DNA from: SVEL01 sp017381055
GTDB lineage: Bacteria; Bacillota; Clostridia; Lachnospirales; Lachnospiraceae
Assembly (NCBI GenBank): GCA_036307185.1
Contig: JAXJYC010000006.1
Location: 1 to 61,436 of the forward strand
Direction: 5' to 3'
Length of the DNA stretch: 61,436 nt
Position numbers and translations under genes: made by a program. Of this stretch, positions 47,520 to 56,115 are shown one piece after another (the stretch's first letter is position 1; every line of letters begins with the position of its first letter). The notes beneath the pieces are model-generated. The model did not search any database. It saw only the letters and a list, made by a program, of their open reading frames with translations, and was not told where the DNA came from.

Positions 47520-48519
47520 CACTCTTACTCCAATCAGTATTATACCCTAAACCAGTCAAATCTCTTTGAGTTAACTGATTTTCATACAACCACTTATAAA
47601 ATGTATTCCAACGTTCCTCATCCATTGTGCCCCATTTTCCATCTTCATCTAAATACTGCTCTCCTATCCATTCTTGGGATGCGTATACCAAATCCATAGC
47701 CCCAAATAAAGCTCCAGTATTATCTCCATCCAATAAAATATCCGCAGCCTCTCTAGGATTAGCAGCAGCAAATTCATATCCCTTAGCTGTCGCCTCCATA
47801 AAAGCTTTAGCTTCCTTGCTATAACGATCTAAATAATCATTATTCGCTATAATTACAGGAGTATAATAATCTAGCTCCGGTGCAATATCCTTAAAAGCAA
47901 AGTAGTCGCATTCCACCTCTGAAAGTTCAGCATTTATACCGCTCCATCCATAAAAAATCCAAATAGCGTCAGTTTGTAAAGCTTCCAATGCAGCAGGCTC
48001 ATTTGTAATATTGTTAGGTAGTAAGGCTAATGACTCAAAATCTGCTCCATCCTTCTCCATACAATATTTAATAATAGCTAACTCAATAGGTGAATCCCAT
48101 GTTGAATAATACTTTCCTGCAAGCCCCTTAGGTGAAGTTATTCCATCACCCTTTCTTGATAAAATACCAGACGTATTATGCTGTAAAATTGGTGCCACAG
48201 CAGTTACATCTAAAGGATTCTCCCTATCAAATGCTGCCGCTAATGTATCTTGAGCATCTATAGCAAACTGTGCTTCACCACTTGCACACATAAGCGTCGC
48301 CCCACCTTCTGGTGGCTGAACTATAGTAACGTTCAATCCAGCATCCTTGTAATACCCTTTAGCTAAAGCTACATAAATTCCTGTATGATTAGTATTCGGT
48401 GTCCAATCAAGACAAATTGTTATATCTTTTCCTGAGCTCTTAGATTTCTTACCGCAAGCAAATATTGACATTACACATACAACACATAAAAATATAACAA
48501 TCAATTTTTTATTTTTCAT
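47512..48519 (-). CDS. thiY: Thiamine-precursor substrate-binding lipoprotein (NMT1/THI5-like)
   Basis: A 335-residue lipoprotein (lipobox SIFAC, Cys near residue 22) with an NMT1/THI5-like fold: LDWTPNTNHTGIYVALAKGY, followed by PPEGGATLM and AIDAQDT. Such proteins bind the pyrimidine precursor of thiamine (HMP or formylaminopyrimidine). Genomic support is strong: ABC partners on both sides and an upstream TPP riboswitch. Confidence 0.93.
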   Translation of the reverse strand: MKNKKLIVIFLCVVCVMSIFACGKKSKSSGKDITICLDWTPNTNHTGIYVALAKGYYKDAGLNVTIVQPPEGGATLMCASGEAQFAIDAQDTLAAAFDRENPLDVTAVAPILQHNTSGILSRKGDGITSPKGLAGKYYSTWDSPIELAIIKYCMEKDGADFESLALLPNNITNEPAALEALQTDAIWIFYGWSGINAELSEVECDYFAFKDIAPELDYYTPVIIANNDYLDRYSKEAKAFMEATAKGYEFAAANPREAADILLDGDNTGALFGAMDLVYASQEWIGEQYLDEDGKWGTMDEERWNTFYKWLYENQLTQRDLTGLGYNTDWSKSDE

Positions 48520-48543
48520 AATTTAACATCACCTTTACTATAA

Positions 48544-49317
48544 TTATTTATTTTGAGTTTTACATTCCCATGGCATAACCATTTTCCTAAGTATATTTAC
48601 AAGTTTCATAAGCAGTAAACTAATAGCAACAATAACTATAATTACAGCAAACATCCTATCAAAAGCATATGCCTTCTTAACTCTAGTCATATACACTCCA
48701 AGACCTTCAAAACCTCCTAGCCATTCTGAAATAACAGCACCAACTATTGCGTAAGAAGCAGAAATCTTAAGTCCCGAGAAGAAATGTGGCAATGCATTTG
48801 GTAACTTAACATGCTTGAATATCTTAAACTTTCCAGCGCCCATAGAACGAAGCAAATTAATCTCATCCTTGTCTACACTTTTATATCCATCAAGCAACCC
48901 AACCGCTATAGGAAAAAATGTAGTTAAAACTACTAAAGTTATCTTAGGTTCCATTCCAAATCCCATCCAAAGTACCAACAGTGGCGCAATAGCAATAGTT
49001 GGAATAGTTTGTGTAATAACCATAATCGGATAAATTGCTTTATAAAGAAAATCGCATTCATCCATAATTGTCGCTATAATAAATCCTAATCCAATACCTA
49101 TACCTAAGCCCCAAAAAGCTTCTTGTAATGTAATTAACGCATGTTCAAATAATATGTCCTTCTCTTCTATCAATGTATTAAATACTACAATTGGCTTTGG
49201 TAACATATAAGATGGAACAACATTATTCACACTTAAATAATGCCATAAGAATATTAACGCTATTATTGCCATTACTGCAGGCACACTATTTATGATGCTT
49301 TGTAACTTTCTTCTCAA
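48544..49317 (-). CDS. thiX: Thiamine-precursor ABC transporter permease
   Basis: A permease of about 257 residues with six helices and the coupling motif NLLRSMGAGKFKIFKHVKLP. A TTG start 10 nt after GGAG is chosen; the upstream ATG touches the ribosome site directly. Either start overlaps the upstream thiamine-binding gene by about 30-45 nt, so translation is coupled. Part of thiX-thiY-thiZ. Confidence 0.9.
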   Translation of the reverse strand: MRRKLQSIINSVPAVMAIIALIFLWHYLSVNNVVPSYMLPKPIVVFNTLIEEKDILFEHALITLQEAFWGLGIGIGLGFIIATIMDECDFLYKAIYPIMVITQTIPTIAIAPLLVLWMGFGMEPKITLVVLTTFFPIAVGLLDGYKSVDKDEINLLRSMGAGKFKIFKHVKLPNALPHFFSGLKISASYAIVGAVISEWLGGFEGLGVYMTRVKKAYAFDRMFAVIIVIVAISLLLMKLVNILRKMVMPWECKTQNK

Positions 49318-49582
49318 TGGTAAGCACATCTCCTTCTGCTTTATATGAAATCTTCACATATGTATTTACACTTTTGCACCCTGCTTTAGCCGCAACAAGC
49401 TGACAATTTTTTACAACCTCCATTAAGGCATCATAATCACCTTCAATAGCAGTTTCACAAGGCCCCACATAATAATTTAATCCAGTAGATTTAATATATT
49501 CTATAACCTCATCTACTATTCTTATAACTTCATCCTCTCCCTGAACACCAGGCAATACCTGGATAGCAACACTTGCATTCAT
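49286..49582 (-). CDS. Thiamine-binding protein (MTH1187/YkoF family)
   Basis: A 98-residue protein with the ferredoxin-like MTH1187 fold: ASVAIQVLPG at the start and TGLNYYVGPCETAIEGD in the middle. Related proteins bind thiamine or its pyrimidine precursor in the cytosol. First gene of the TPP-riboswitch operon, ahead of thiX. The start follows AAAGGAG, which can pair with an upstream CTCCT segment. Confidence 0.9.
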   Translation of the reverse strand: MNASVAIQVLPGVQGEDEVIRIVDEVIEYIKSTGLNYYVGPCETAIEGDYDALMEVVKNCQLVAAKAGCKSVNTYVKISYKAEGDVLTIEKKVTKHHK

Positions 49583-49589
49583 AATAAAA

Positions 49590-49638
49590 AAACTCCTTTC
49601 TCAGCTTTCATTAAATGTTTAACAGCCTTCAGGAGTTT
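49590..49638 (-). promoter_or_regulatory. Second control hairpin covering the ribosome site of the thi operon
   Basis: AAACTCCT and AGGAGTTT (49631-49638 and 49590-49597) can pair on the minus strand, enclosing the Shine-Dalgarno and followed by a further run of T. It could block ribosomes or act as a weak second terminator. Confidence 0.45.
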
Positions 49639-49670
49639 ATTATTGTAAGTATTATTAATAATTTAATATT

Positions 49671-49708
49671 AAAAACTCTCTAGATGTATCCCAATACTTC
49701 TAGAGAGT
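49671..49708 (-). terminator. Attenuator terminator of the TPP riboswitch
   Basis: A perfect 10-bp stem (ACTCTCTAGA / TCTAGAGAGT) with a 14-nt loop, followed by TTTTTAA on the minus strand, between the riboswitch and the first gene. It is the expected expression platform of transcription control by TPP. Confidence 0.88.
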
Positions 49709-49731
49709 CTATATATACTTATTCTATCATA

Positions 49732-49818
49732 TACACTCCCTACGGCGGTATGAACCGCATCAGGTTAAACGGGTCCGGCCCTATGCCGTCTCAGCTGCGT
49801 TACGCAACACCCCGGGTA
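49732..49818 (-). promoter_or_regulatory. TPP (thiamine pyrophosphate) riboswitch
   Basis: The THI-box is textbook: ATACCCGGGGTG at the 5' side, GCAGCTGAGACGGC, then GAACC/AACCTGATGCGGTT and the closing GCCGTAGGGAGTGT. Binding of TPP should favour the downstream terminator and shut off the thiamine uptake operon. Confidence 0.95.
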
Positions 49819-49821
49819 TAA

Positions 49822-49848
49822 AATCGTAGTTGCAAAGCAACTGCGATT
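49822..49848 (-). repeat. Leader palindrome, copy 5 (5' of the TPP riboswitch)
   Basis: Sense-strand form AATCGCAGTTGCTTTGCAACTACGATT, the most complete copy: 12-bp arms around TTT with one G-T-type mismatch. It abuts the riboswitch and lies downstream of the predicted promoter, so it would be transcribed. Confidence 0.85.
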
Positions 49849-49909
49849 AATTTCTGTGCTATTCAATTTTTTGTTTTATTATCCGGATAGTCGTCTTCAC
49901 GACTTCTAA

Positions 49910-49938
49910 ACTATAACAAATAAAATCTAACATGTCAA
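49910..49938 (-). promoter_or_regulatory. Promoter of the thi operon
   Basis: TTGACA (49933-49938) and TATAGT (49910-49915) on the minus strand with 17-bp spacing. The RNA would begin near 49903 and open with a short hairpin (AGTCGT-GAAG-ACGACT). Confidence 0.75.
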
Positions 49939-49971
49939 ATTATATTTATGTCAAATTTATTACATTCAAAT

Positions 49972-51456
49972 TTAGCCAAATAATTTTCTAACCATTTCCG
50001 CAGTAACCTTAACACTATCAACCTTATCAACCTCAATTTGATAAAGTGAATTAGCTGCTATATGCTCTGCAGCCTGCTCTAAGTCACGAATTCCCGAAGT
50101 ATTTGAAAATACATCAATAATCGCATCTAAGCCTTCATCTGTTAATACACATTCTGAAGCATTAAGGCCCATTCTCTTTAACACCTTTGGCAATGCAAAC
50201 TTAGAGAAAATAACCTTCTTCTCCTCTGGTGTATAATCTGGTATCTCAATTACAGCAAATCTAGACATAAGAGGTGCACTAATCATAGACTTATCATTAG
50301 CTGTAGCTATAGGATATACGCCTACTGTTGGAATCATACATTCCATATAGTTATCTGTAAATCCTAAGTTGTCAAGAAGTGTTAATAATACGTCTGCAGG
50401 ATTACCATTACCCTTACCTGATGCTGCCTTATCAAGCTCATTTATAATAAATACAAGGTTTGATTCACCTGCCATAGAAAATGCTTCCATGATAATACCA
50501 GGCTTCGCATTGGCATATACTCTAGAGCTACCTGTAAGCTGTTCTGGGTCATTAATCGAACTCATATCAAGCGTTGTCCAAGGAAGCTTAAGGATACGTG
50601 CAACCGCATAAGCAATCTGCGACTTACCTGTACCAGCAGGGCCTACAAGAAGGATACCATATGCAGGAAGTGTATGCGTTCTATTAATCTGAATAACAGT
50701 CTCTATAATACGCTGCTTAACCTGCTCCATTCCATATAATTCTTCATCCAATATACGACGAGCTTCTTTTGGATCAATAGCCTTAAAATAGTTATTCTTC
50801 CACTTGATGTTCATCATAATAGATAAAGCTCTCTGAGCATGTCTCTTCTCCTCTGGAGAAACCTCATTAGAACGAGCAACTGCTAAATTTCTTCTAGCCC
50901 AAAGTCTTATATTATCTGGCAATGTTCTGCCTGCACAGTTCATAAAATCAGTGATACTCTGAATGCTAGTAAGCTTCATACTATCACCCATTTCCAATGT
51001 TTCTTCGTCTACTTCTTCCTCTGAAGGCGCATTGCTAGAAAGTAATCTTTCAATCATAAACTGTAAGAAACCATCTTCAGCTGAAAGCTTTGTACCACCG
51101 CCGAATGCTATCTCACGAATCTTATATACTGCATATCCATCCCCTTTATTAACACCTGAAAGACGAACATTTATATGATTTTCTCCAAGCCACTGAAGAA
51201 GACTTACAAATCGTGAATCAATCTTTAAAATATCAGCACTTACTACTCCATCCTCTTCCTCAAACTCAAAAGATGTTCTCTTGATAGGATTTGTAAACTT
51301 ACCTGCTGAATGATGAGACCACTTCTTATTTTTATTATCAAGAACAAGAATAGGATTGTCCTCTGTAGCTTCTGATTCATTTGAAGCAAATGTCTCATAT
51401 GTACATATAGCCTCTTTATTATCACTTGGGGAATTACTAAAATCAAAAACAGCCAT
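49972..51456 (-). CDS. Lon-like AAA+ ATPase without protease domain
   Basis: A 494-residue protein. After about 230 residues with no recognised domain comes a Lon-type AAA+ module: LDEELYGMEQVKQRI, Walker A GPAGTGKS (near residue 272), and FIINELDKAA in the Walker B position where Lon has D-E, i.e. Asp to Asn. The sensor and alpha-domain follow (GIRDLEQAAEHI), then the protein ends; the Lon Ser-Lys protease domain is missing. It may be a remodelling chaperone, or a regulator with weakened ATP hydrolysis. Substrate unknown. Located between the thi operon and pckA. Confidence 0.75.
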   Translation of the reverse strand: MAVFDFSNSPSDNKEAICTYETFASNESEATEDNPILVLDNKNKKWSHHSAGKFTNPIKRTSFEFEEEDGVVSADILKIDSRFVSLLQWLGENHINVRLSGVNKGDGYAVYKIREIAFGGGTKLSAEDGFLQFMIERLLSSNAPSEEEVDEETLEMGDSMKLTSIQSITDFMNCAGRTLPDNIRLWARRNLAVARSNEVSPEEKRHAQRALSIMMNIKWKNNYFKAIDPKEARRILDEELYGMEQVKQRIIETVIQINRTHTLPAYGILLVGPAGTGKSQIAYAVARILKLPWTTLDMSSINDPEQLTGSSRVYANAKPGIIMEAFSMAGESNLVFIINELDKAASGKGNGNPADVLLTLLDNLGFTDNYMECMIPTVGVYPIATANDKSMISAPLMSRFAVIEIPDYTPEEKKVIFSKFALPKVLKRMGLNASECVLTDEGLDAIIDVFSNTSGIRDLEQAAEHIAANSLYQIEVDKVDSVKVTAEMVRKLFG

Positions 51457-51552
51457 AATTTAACTCCTTTTTTATCACATAATAGGCTAATTATAGCACC
51501 TTAAGATAAAAAAGAAAAGTGAATAAAACTGATTATATTAAGAAACGCATAC

Positions 51553-51582
51553 AAAAAAGGAAGCCGTAAAACGACTTCCTTT
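51553..51582 (-). terminator. Terminator of pckA
   Basis: Stem AAGGAAGCCGT / ACGACTTCCTT with one mismatch and a tight loop, followed by TTTTTTG on the minus strand, about 30 nt after the pckA stop. Confidence 0.88.
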
Positions 51583-51609
51583 GTAATTTTATCTTTTTAT
51601 AAGTATGTC

Positions 51610-53214
51610 TTATAACTGTGGACCAGCACTTACTAATGCCTTACCAGCTTCGTTGCCTTCGTACTTAGCAAAGTTCTTGTTGAAACGGCTAGCAAGATCC
51701 TTAGCCTTTGTCTCCCACTCAGAAGCATCTGCATATGTGTTACGAGGATCAAGGATGTTTGTATCAACACCTGGAAGCTCTGTTGGAACTTCAAAGTTGA
51801 AGAATGGGATTGTCTTTGTATCAGCCTTCTCGATGTCTCCGTTAAGGATTGCATCGATGATACCACGTGTATCCTTAATAGAGATTCTCTTACCTGTACC
51901 ATTCCATCCTGTGTTAACTAAGTAAGCCTTAGCTCCACTTACTTCCATCTTCTTAACTAATTCTTCAGCATACTTTGTTGGATGTAACTCTAAGAATGCC
52001 TGACCAAAACAAGCTGAGAATGTAGGAGTTGGCTCTGTAATACCACGCTCTGTACCAGCAAGCTTTGCTGTAAATCCTGATAAGAAGTAGTACTTTGTCT
52101 GCTCTGGTGTAAGAACAGAAACTGGAGGAAGTACTCCGAATGCATCAGCTGAAAGGAAGATTACATTCTTAGCAGCTGGAGCAGCTGAAACTGGACGTAC
52201 AATGTTATCAATATGATCGATTGGATAAGAAACACGAGTATTCTCTGTTACACTACCATCGTTGAAATCAATCTTTCCGTTAGCATCAACAGTAACGTTC
52301 TCTAAAAGAGCGTTTCTCTTGATAGCCTTGTAGATATCTGGCTCAGATTCCTTATCAAGGTTGATAACCTTAGCGTAGCAACCACCTTCGAAGTTGAATA
52401 CACCATTGTCATCCCAACCATGCTCATCATCACCGATAAGGAGACGCTTAGGATCTGTAGATAATGTTGTCTTACCTGTACCTGAAAGACCGAAGAAAAT
52501 AGCTGTATTCTCACCGTTCATATCTGTGTTTGCTGAACAGTGCATTGAAGCGATACCCTTTAATGGGAGGTAGTAGTTCATCATAGAGAACATACCCTTC
52601 TTCATCTCTCCGCCGTACCATGTATTAAGGATAACCTGCTCTCTGCTTGTGATGTTGAATGCAACAGCAGTTTCAGAGTTAAGTCCTAATTCTTTGAAAT
52701 TTTCAACCTTTGCCTTAGAAGCATTGTAAACTACGAAATCTGGCTCGAAGTTTGCAAGCTCTTCCTCTGTTGGCTGGATGAACATATTCTTTACGAAATG
52801 TGCCTGCCAAGCTACTTCTACGATGAAACGTACTGCCATTCTTGTATCAGCGTTTGCACCACAGAATGCATCTACTACGAATAATCTCTTGTTTGAGAGT
52901 TCCTTCATAGCGATATCCTTAAGAACGCTCCATGTCTCTACTGACATTGGATGATTGTCGTTCTTGTACTCATCTGTTGTCCACCATACTGTATCCTTAG
53001 AATTCTCATCCATAACGATGTACTTATCCTTAGGTGAACGTCCTGTATAAATACCTGTCATTACGTTAACAGCACCAAGTTCTGTATCCTGACCAACTTC
53101 ATAACCTTCTAAGCCAGCCTTTGTCTCCTCTTCGAATAATACTTCGTAAGAAGGATTGTAAACGATTTCTGTGCTACCAGTAATACCATACTTTTCTAAA
53201 TTAATCTGTGACAT
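51610..53214 (-). CDS. pckA: Phosphoenolpyruvate carboxykinase (ATP)
   Basis: A 534-residue ATP-type PEPCK. It shows FFGLSGTGKTTLSTDPKR (kinase-1 loop) and DDEHGWDDNGVFNFEGGCYAK (residues of kinase-2 and metal binding), as in the bacterial family. It converts oxaloacetate and ATP to PEP and CO2, or works in reverse in anaerobic fermenters. Its codon use is more GC-rich than its neighbours, as expected for a highly expressed gene. It has its own consensus promoter and terminator. Confidence 0.97.
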   Translation of the reverse strand: MSQINLEKYGITGSTEIVYNPSYEVLFEEETKAGLEGYEVGQDTELGAVNVMTGIYTGRSPKDKYIVMDENSKDTVWWTTDEYKNDNHPMSVETWSVLKDIAMKELSNKRLFVVDAFCGANADTRMAVRFIVEVAWQAHFVKNMFIQPTEEELANFEPDFVVYNASKAKVENFKELGLNSETAVAFNITSREQVILNTWYGGEMKKGMFSMMNYYLPLKGIASMHCSANTDMNGENTAIFFGLSGTGKTTLSTDPKRLLIGDDEHGWDDNGVFNFEGGCYAKVINLDKESEPDIYKAIKRNALLENVTVDANGKIDFNDGSVTENTRVSYPIDHIDNIVRPVSAAPAAKNVIFLSADAFGVLPPVSVLTPEQTKYYFLSGFTAKLAGTERGITEPTPTFSACFGQAFLELHPTKYAEELVKKMEVSGAKAYLVNTGWNGTGKRISIKDTRGIIDAILNGDIEKADTKTIPFFNFEVPTELPGVDTNILDPRNTYADASEWETKAKDLASRFNKNFAKYEGNEAGKALVSAGPQL

Positions 53215-53264
53215 ACTTATTCCTCTCGCTTTCCTAATTTTAACAAATCTAGTTCGTCTTGTAC

Positions 53265-53293
53265 ATTATACTAAACACCCCTATTTTTGTCAA
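53265..53293 (-). promoter_or_regulatory. Promoter of pckA
   Basis: Perfect consensus on the minus strand: TTGACA (53288-53293), 17 bp, TATAAT (53265-53270), about 50 nt before the start. Strong expression is expected. Confidence 0.9.
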
Positions 53294-53405
53294 TGATTTG
53301 TTTGATATTTTTTTAACTAACGCCCTTTATTTGTTGATGTTATTTTTATATGATTTTACATCAAACTTTATTGTGCTCCCACCTTCTTTGCCAACATCAG
53401 ATTAC

Positions 53406-53489
53406 TGGCTAATAGCTTTAGATTGTTGGCTGATAACTTTAGATTGTTGGCTGATAGCTTTAGATTGTTGGCTGATAGCTTTAGATTGT
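53406..53489 (+). repeat. Four 21-bp tandem repeats
   Basis: Four head-to-tail copies of a 21-bp unit (TGGCTGATAGCTTTAGATTGT), the first and second with one or two changes. The plus strand would read (WLIALDC)x4, but there is no convincing start or ribosome site, and no gene is assigned. Part of a 0.9-kb interval with no identifiable gene. Confidence 0.9.
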
Positions 53490-53572
53490 TTGTGCTGACA
53501 TCTCATTACTAACTACCTGTTTTCGATTATTTGTTAGCAACATATCATTATTGTTTCTAGTATTTGATTTTT

Positions 53573-53818
53573 GGGCATTTCAGAACAAAATTCTTGTCTT
53601 TTTGCCCAATTCCCATCTACAAACTAACTTCAACCTCCTATTTTCTTTTGGGCATAAACTCCATAAAATAGACATATTTTGCCCAATATATTTGAATTTC
53701 GTGGGCAAAACCCATCATATATTTACCTTTTTTGCCCAAAAGTACATATTTTACAACCTATTATCTTGTTTTTTTACTATATTGGGCATAAACATCATAA
53801 AACAATCATATTTTGCCC
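53573..53818. repeat. Array A of GGGCA-N25-TGCCC elements (four copies)
   Basis: GGGCA at 53573, 53650, 53703 and 53784 is each followed exactly 30 bp later by TGCCC (53603, 53680, 53733, 53814). Insides differ but begin with AAA or TAAAC-like and end with TTT, so each can fold as a hairpin with 5-8 bp. Intervals between elements are 77, 53 and 81 bp. A degraded TGCCT (53865) and GTGCA (53888) keep the 23-bp phase. No gene is seen in 53294-54107. Confidence 0.9.
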
Positions 53819-53910
53819 AAAATATGATTGTTTGAAGCCATCTACCATTATTTACTTACTTTTTTGCCTAAAACATATGAAATTCATGTGCAAAAAAACT
53901 ACAATTATTA

Positions 53911-53997
53911 CAACCAATCAACCAACCAACCCAACATTCAAACAAACATTCATTCATTCATTTATTCAATCATTCAATCAAATAAATAAATAAATAT
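53911..53997. repeat. Short tetranucleotide repeat tract
   Basis: Consecutive low-complexity runs: AACC-type, then CAAA/CATT, then ATTC and finally AAAT units (CATTCATTCATTCATTTATT, AAATAAATAAATAAATA). Microsatellite-like sequence is rare in bacteria and prone to slippage. It ends next to the terminator of the dehydrogenase gene. Confidence 0.85.
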
Positions 53998-54027
53998 AAG
54001 AGCCTAAGCACAATCACCTAGGCCCTC
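53987..54027 (-). terminator. Terminator of the alcohol dehydrogenase gene
   Basis: On the minus strand GAGGGCCTAG pairs imperfectly with CTTAGGCTCTT across a 9-nt loop, followed by ATATTTATTTATTT. About 80 nt after the stop codon. Confidence 0.6.
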
Positions 54028-54107
54028 ATTCTGCAACTTAGTTATACTATCCGTTCTATCCAAAACTAAATTGCTTCTTATATTTCTACATGTGTGAATT
54101 TATGCTG

Positions 54108-55235
54108 CTATGGACAAATAGCTATCTTTACGCCAGTAAGAGAAATATTCTTCTCCATAGCTTCAACATACTGATCCAAACTATAATGATGAGTAACTAA
54201 CTTCTCAACTGGAATATCCATTTCCTTAGCCTTCTTTAAGAAGCCAAGTGTATGAATATATTCATTTGCGCCATATACCCACGAACCAACTAATGTAATC
54301 TCTTTATTACATAAGTCAAAGTGTGGATTCATTGTACAATCGCCAGCATTTACGAAGAAGCCCATTTCACAATATCCGCCACCACGACGAACATACTTAT
54401 AAGCATCTGCTGCAGCCTGTGGAACACCTGTACACTGGAATATAAAGTCTGCTCCAAAGCCACCTGTAAGCTCTTTTACCTTCTTAACTCTTTCTTCAAT
54501 AGTTGTCAATTCACGGAAATTGATTACATGAGTTGCACCCATCTCTTTAGCTAGTTCAAGTCTTGTTTCTACGCCATCTACTGCGATAATATTGACTACG
54601 CCAGCAGCCTTAAGTACTGCAATTTGCATTAAACCAATTGGTCCACAACCCTGAACTAAAACAGTTGAGCTAAAATCAATGATATTTGTACTCTTCGCAC
54701 GGTTCCAAGAGTGTACACATACACACGCTGGTTCAATAAGCATACGCTCGTCAAGAGTCATACCATTAACAACAAAAATCGATGAATTCTTACGGATAAG
54801 AATGTACTCTGCCATCCAACCATTGAGATGAACATCATCCTCTGGAATAAGTCCATATACTCCTAAATTCTCACAGAGATTTGGAAGCTCCGGATAACGA
54901 CGGCAATAATCACAATCACCACATAATAAAACAGAAGTTACAACCTTGTCACCCACATTGATTGGATCACCCTTAGTATCAGTTGTAACACCTTCACCAA
55001 TAGCGACAACCTCACCTGTTCCTTCATGTCCTAAAACAACTGGTGCCATACCAAATGGATCATAACGATATTCATGAACATCTGTACCACAAATACCACA
55101 ACCCTCAACCTTTACAAGTATCTCACCAGGACCTGGAGTTGGAATCTCATGCTCTCGTAATTCAACGATAGCTTCTCCTTCTACTCCATTAACAATCTTT
55201 GGTTTAACCAAATATGCAACCTTTGCCTTTGCCAT
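54108..55235 (-). CDS. Zinc-dependent medium-chain alcohol dehydrogenase
   Basis: A 375-residue MDR-family dehydrogenase. Catalytic zinc ligands are in GCGICGTDVHEY and GHEGTGEV; the structural zinc loop is CGDCDYCRRYPELPNLC; the Rossmann motif is GCGPIGLMQIA. The sorbitol/threonine/butanediol dehydrogenase branch is closest in style; the substrate cannot be read. The ATG after AAAGGGTGAT is used as start. It is alone on the minus strand between the two repeat arrays. Confidence 0.88.
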   Translation of the reverse strand: MAKAKVAYLVKPKIVNGVEGEAIVELREHEIPTPGPGEILVKVEGCGICGTDVHEYRYDPFGMAPVVLGHEGTGEVVAIGEGVTTDTKGDPINVGDKVVTSVLLCGDCDYCRRYPELPNLCENLGVYGLIPEDDVHLNGWMAEYILIRKNSSIFVVNGMTLDERMLIEPACVCVHSWNRAKSTNIIDFSSTVLVQGCGPIGLMQIAVLKAAGVVNIIAVDGVETRLELAKEMGATHVINFRELTTIEERVKKVKELTGGFGADFIFQCTGVPQAAADAYKYVRRGGGYCEMGFFVNAGDCTMNPHFDLCNKEITLVGSWVYGANEYIHTLGFLKKAKEMDIPVEKLVTHHYSLDQYVEAMEKNISLTGVKIAICP

Positions 55236-55292
55236 AAAAAATAGATCACCCTTTCTCATATTCAATTGATTCGTTCACTACATGTTACTTAG

Positions 55293-55322
55293 ATTTTACT
55301 ATATTTTCATTAACAAAGTCAA
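55293..55322 (-). promoter_or_regulatory. Probable promoter of the dehydrogenase gene
   Basis: TTGACT (55317-55322) and TAAAAT (55293-55298) on the minus strand with 18-bp spacing. Confidence 0.55.
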
Positions 55323-55461
55323 TGGATTTTTCGTGCTTAAAAATATTCAGAATAGTCTTATTATGCCTTGTTAAATCAACATTTTTAACAATTCATTAAA
55401 TAAGTTTTTCAGCTAGTTTTTTAACTATATTTAATCTCAAAATCCAATTATTTATATTCAC

Positions 55462-56115
55462 TTATTTCAATCTTGTTCCATCAGCCCAAGGACAGCTATG
55501 TCTAAGCTTTTCAGTCTCATTATTGAACAAAGTTTCTGCATTAGCCGGCAAGTCAATTCGTTCTATAGAATCCTTCTCAAAATCAAAAACATATATCTTA
55601 TCTATACAATTCAAGAACACCCACTTAAAGCCATGCACCTTCTTAGACTGCTCCTTCTTCATATAATGGAATAGTTTCTTCGCATCCACCTTTTCATTCT
55701 TCGCAGGATGAACATAAATATATATTCCATTATTATTCATGCGGGCATAATTAATATTAAGCTTTTCTAGCTTTCTATCAAACCTAAACTGCACCTTCAA
55801 AAGATAATCCTGTGGTTCTCTTTCATCATCTAAAACCGCCCAGAATCTACCATTATAGAAATGAAGTCTATCACCGTAGAATTCGAGAGCTGCATATGGT
55901 AATTCTTCCTTAAGGCATCCTAAATATTTATCAATAAAACTCTCAGTTTTACCATCATCAGGAAGTAAAGCCTGTGTAACCTCAAGTCCAAGATTCATCT
56001 CTTCATTTATCCAGTCTGGGGATTCATTTTTCACAAAGCCAGCCTTGTATTCCTTCCACAAGTACTTTAAAGATACAATCGCATATATTTCATTGTATAG
56101 TTTTTCATAAGCCAT
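55462..56115 (-). CDS. Hypothetical protein, 217 residues
   Basis: I do not recognise this protein. It is soluble, mixed alpha/beta, with an aromatic-rich middle (LEFYGDRLHFYNGRFWAVLDD) and a basic segment (FHYMKKEQSKKVHGFKWVF); no signal peptide or membrane helix. The start is the ATG after AGGTGATAAAT. It lies in the accessory stretch between repeat arrays, with ordinary AT-rich composition, and is separated from both neighbours. Confidence 0.7.
   Translation of the reverse strand: MAYEKLYNEIYAIVSLKYLWKEYKAGFVKNESPDWINEEMNLGLEVTQALLPDDGKTESFIDKYLGCLKEELPYAALEFYGDRLHFYNGRFWAVLDDEREPQDYLLKVQFRFDRKLEKLNINYARMNNNGIYIYVHPAKNEKVDAKKLFHYMKKEQSKKVHGFKWVFLNCIDKIYVFDFEKDSIERIDLPANAETLFNNETEKLRHSCPWADGTRLK

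Noticed and set aside
53259..53498. Plus-strand frame containing WLIALDC repeats as a gene
   Set aside because: It overlaps the pckA promoter region, has no ribosome site, and the repeat alone keeps the frame open.
53551..53993. Plus-strand frames of 94 and 104 codons in array A
   Set aside because: Composition follows the repeats and tetranucleotide tract; no start context or family resemblance.
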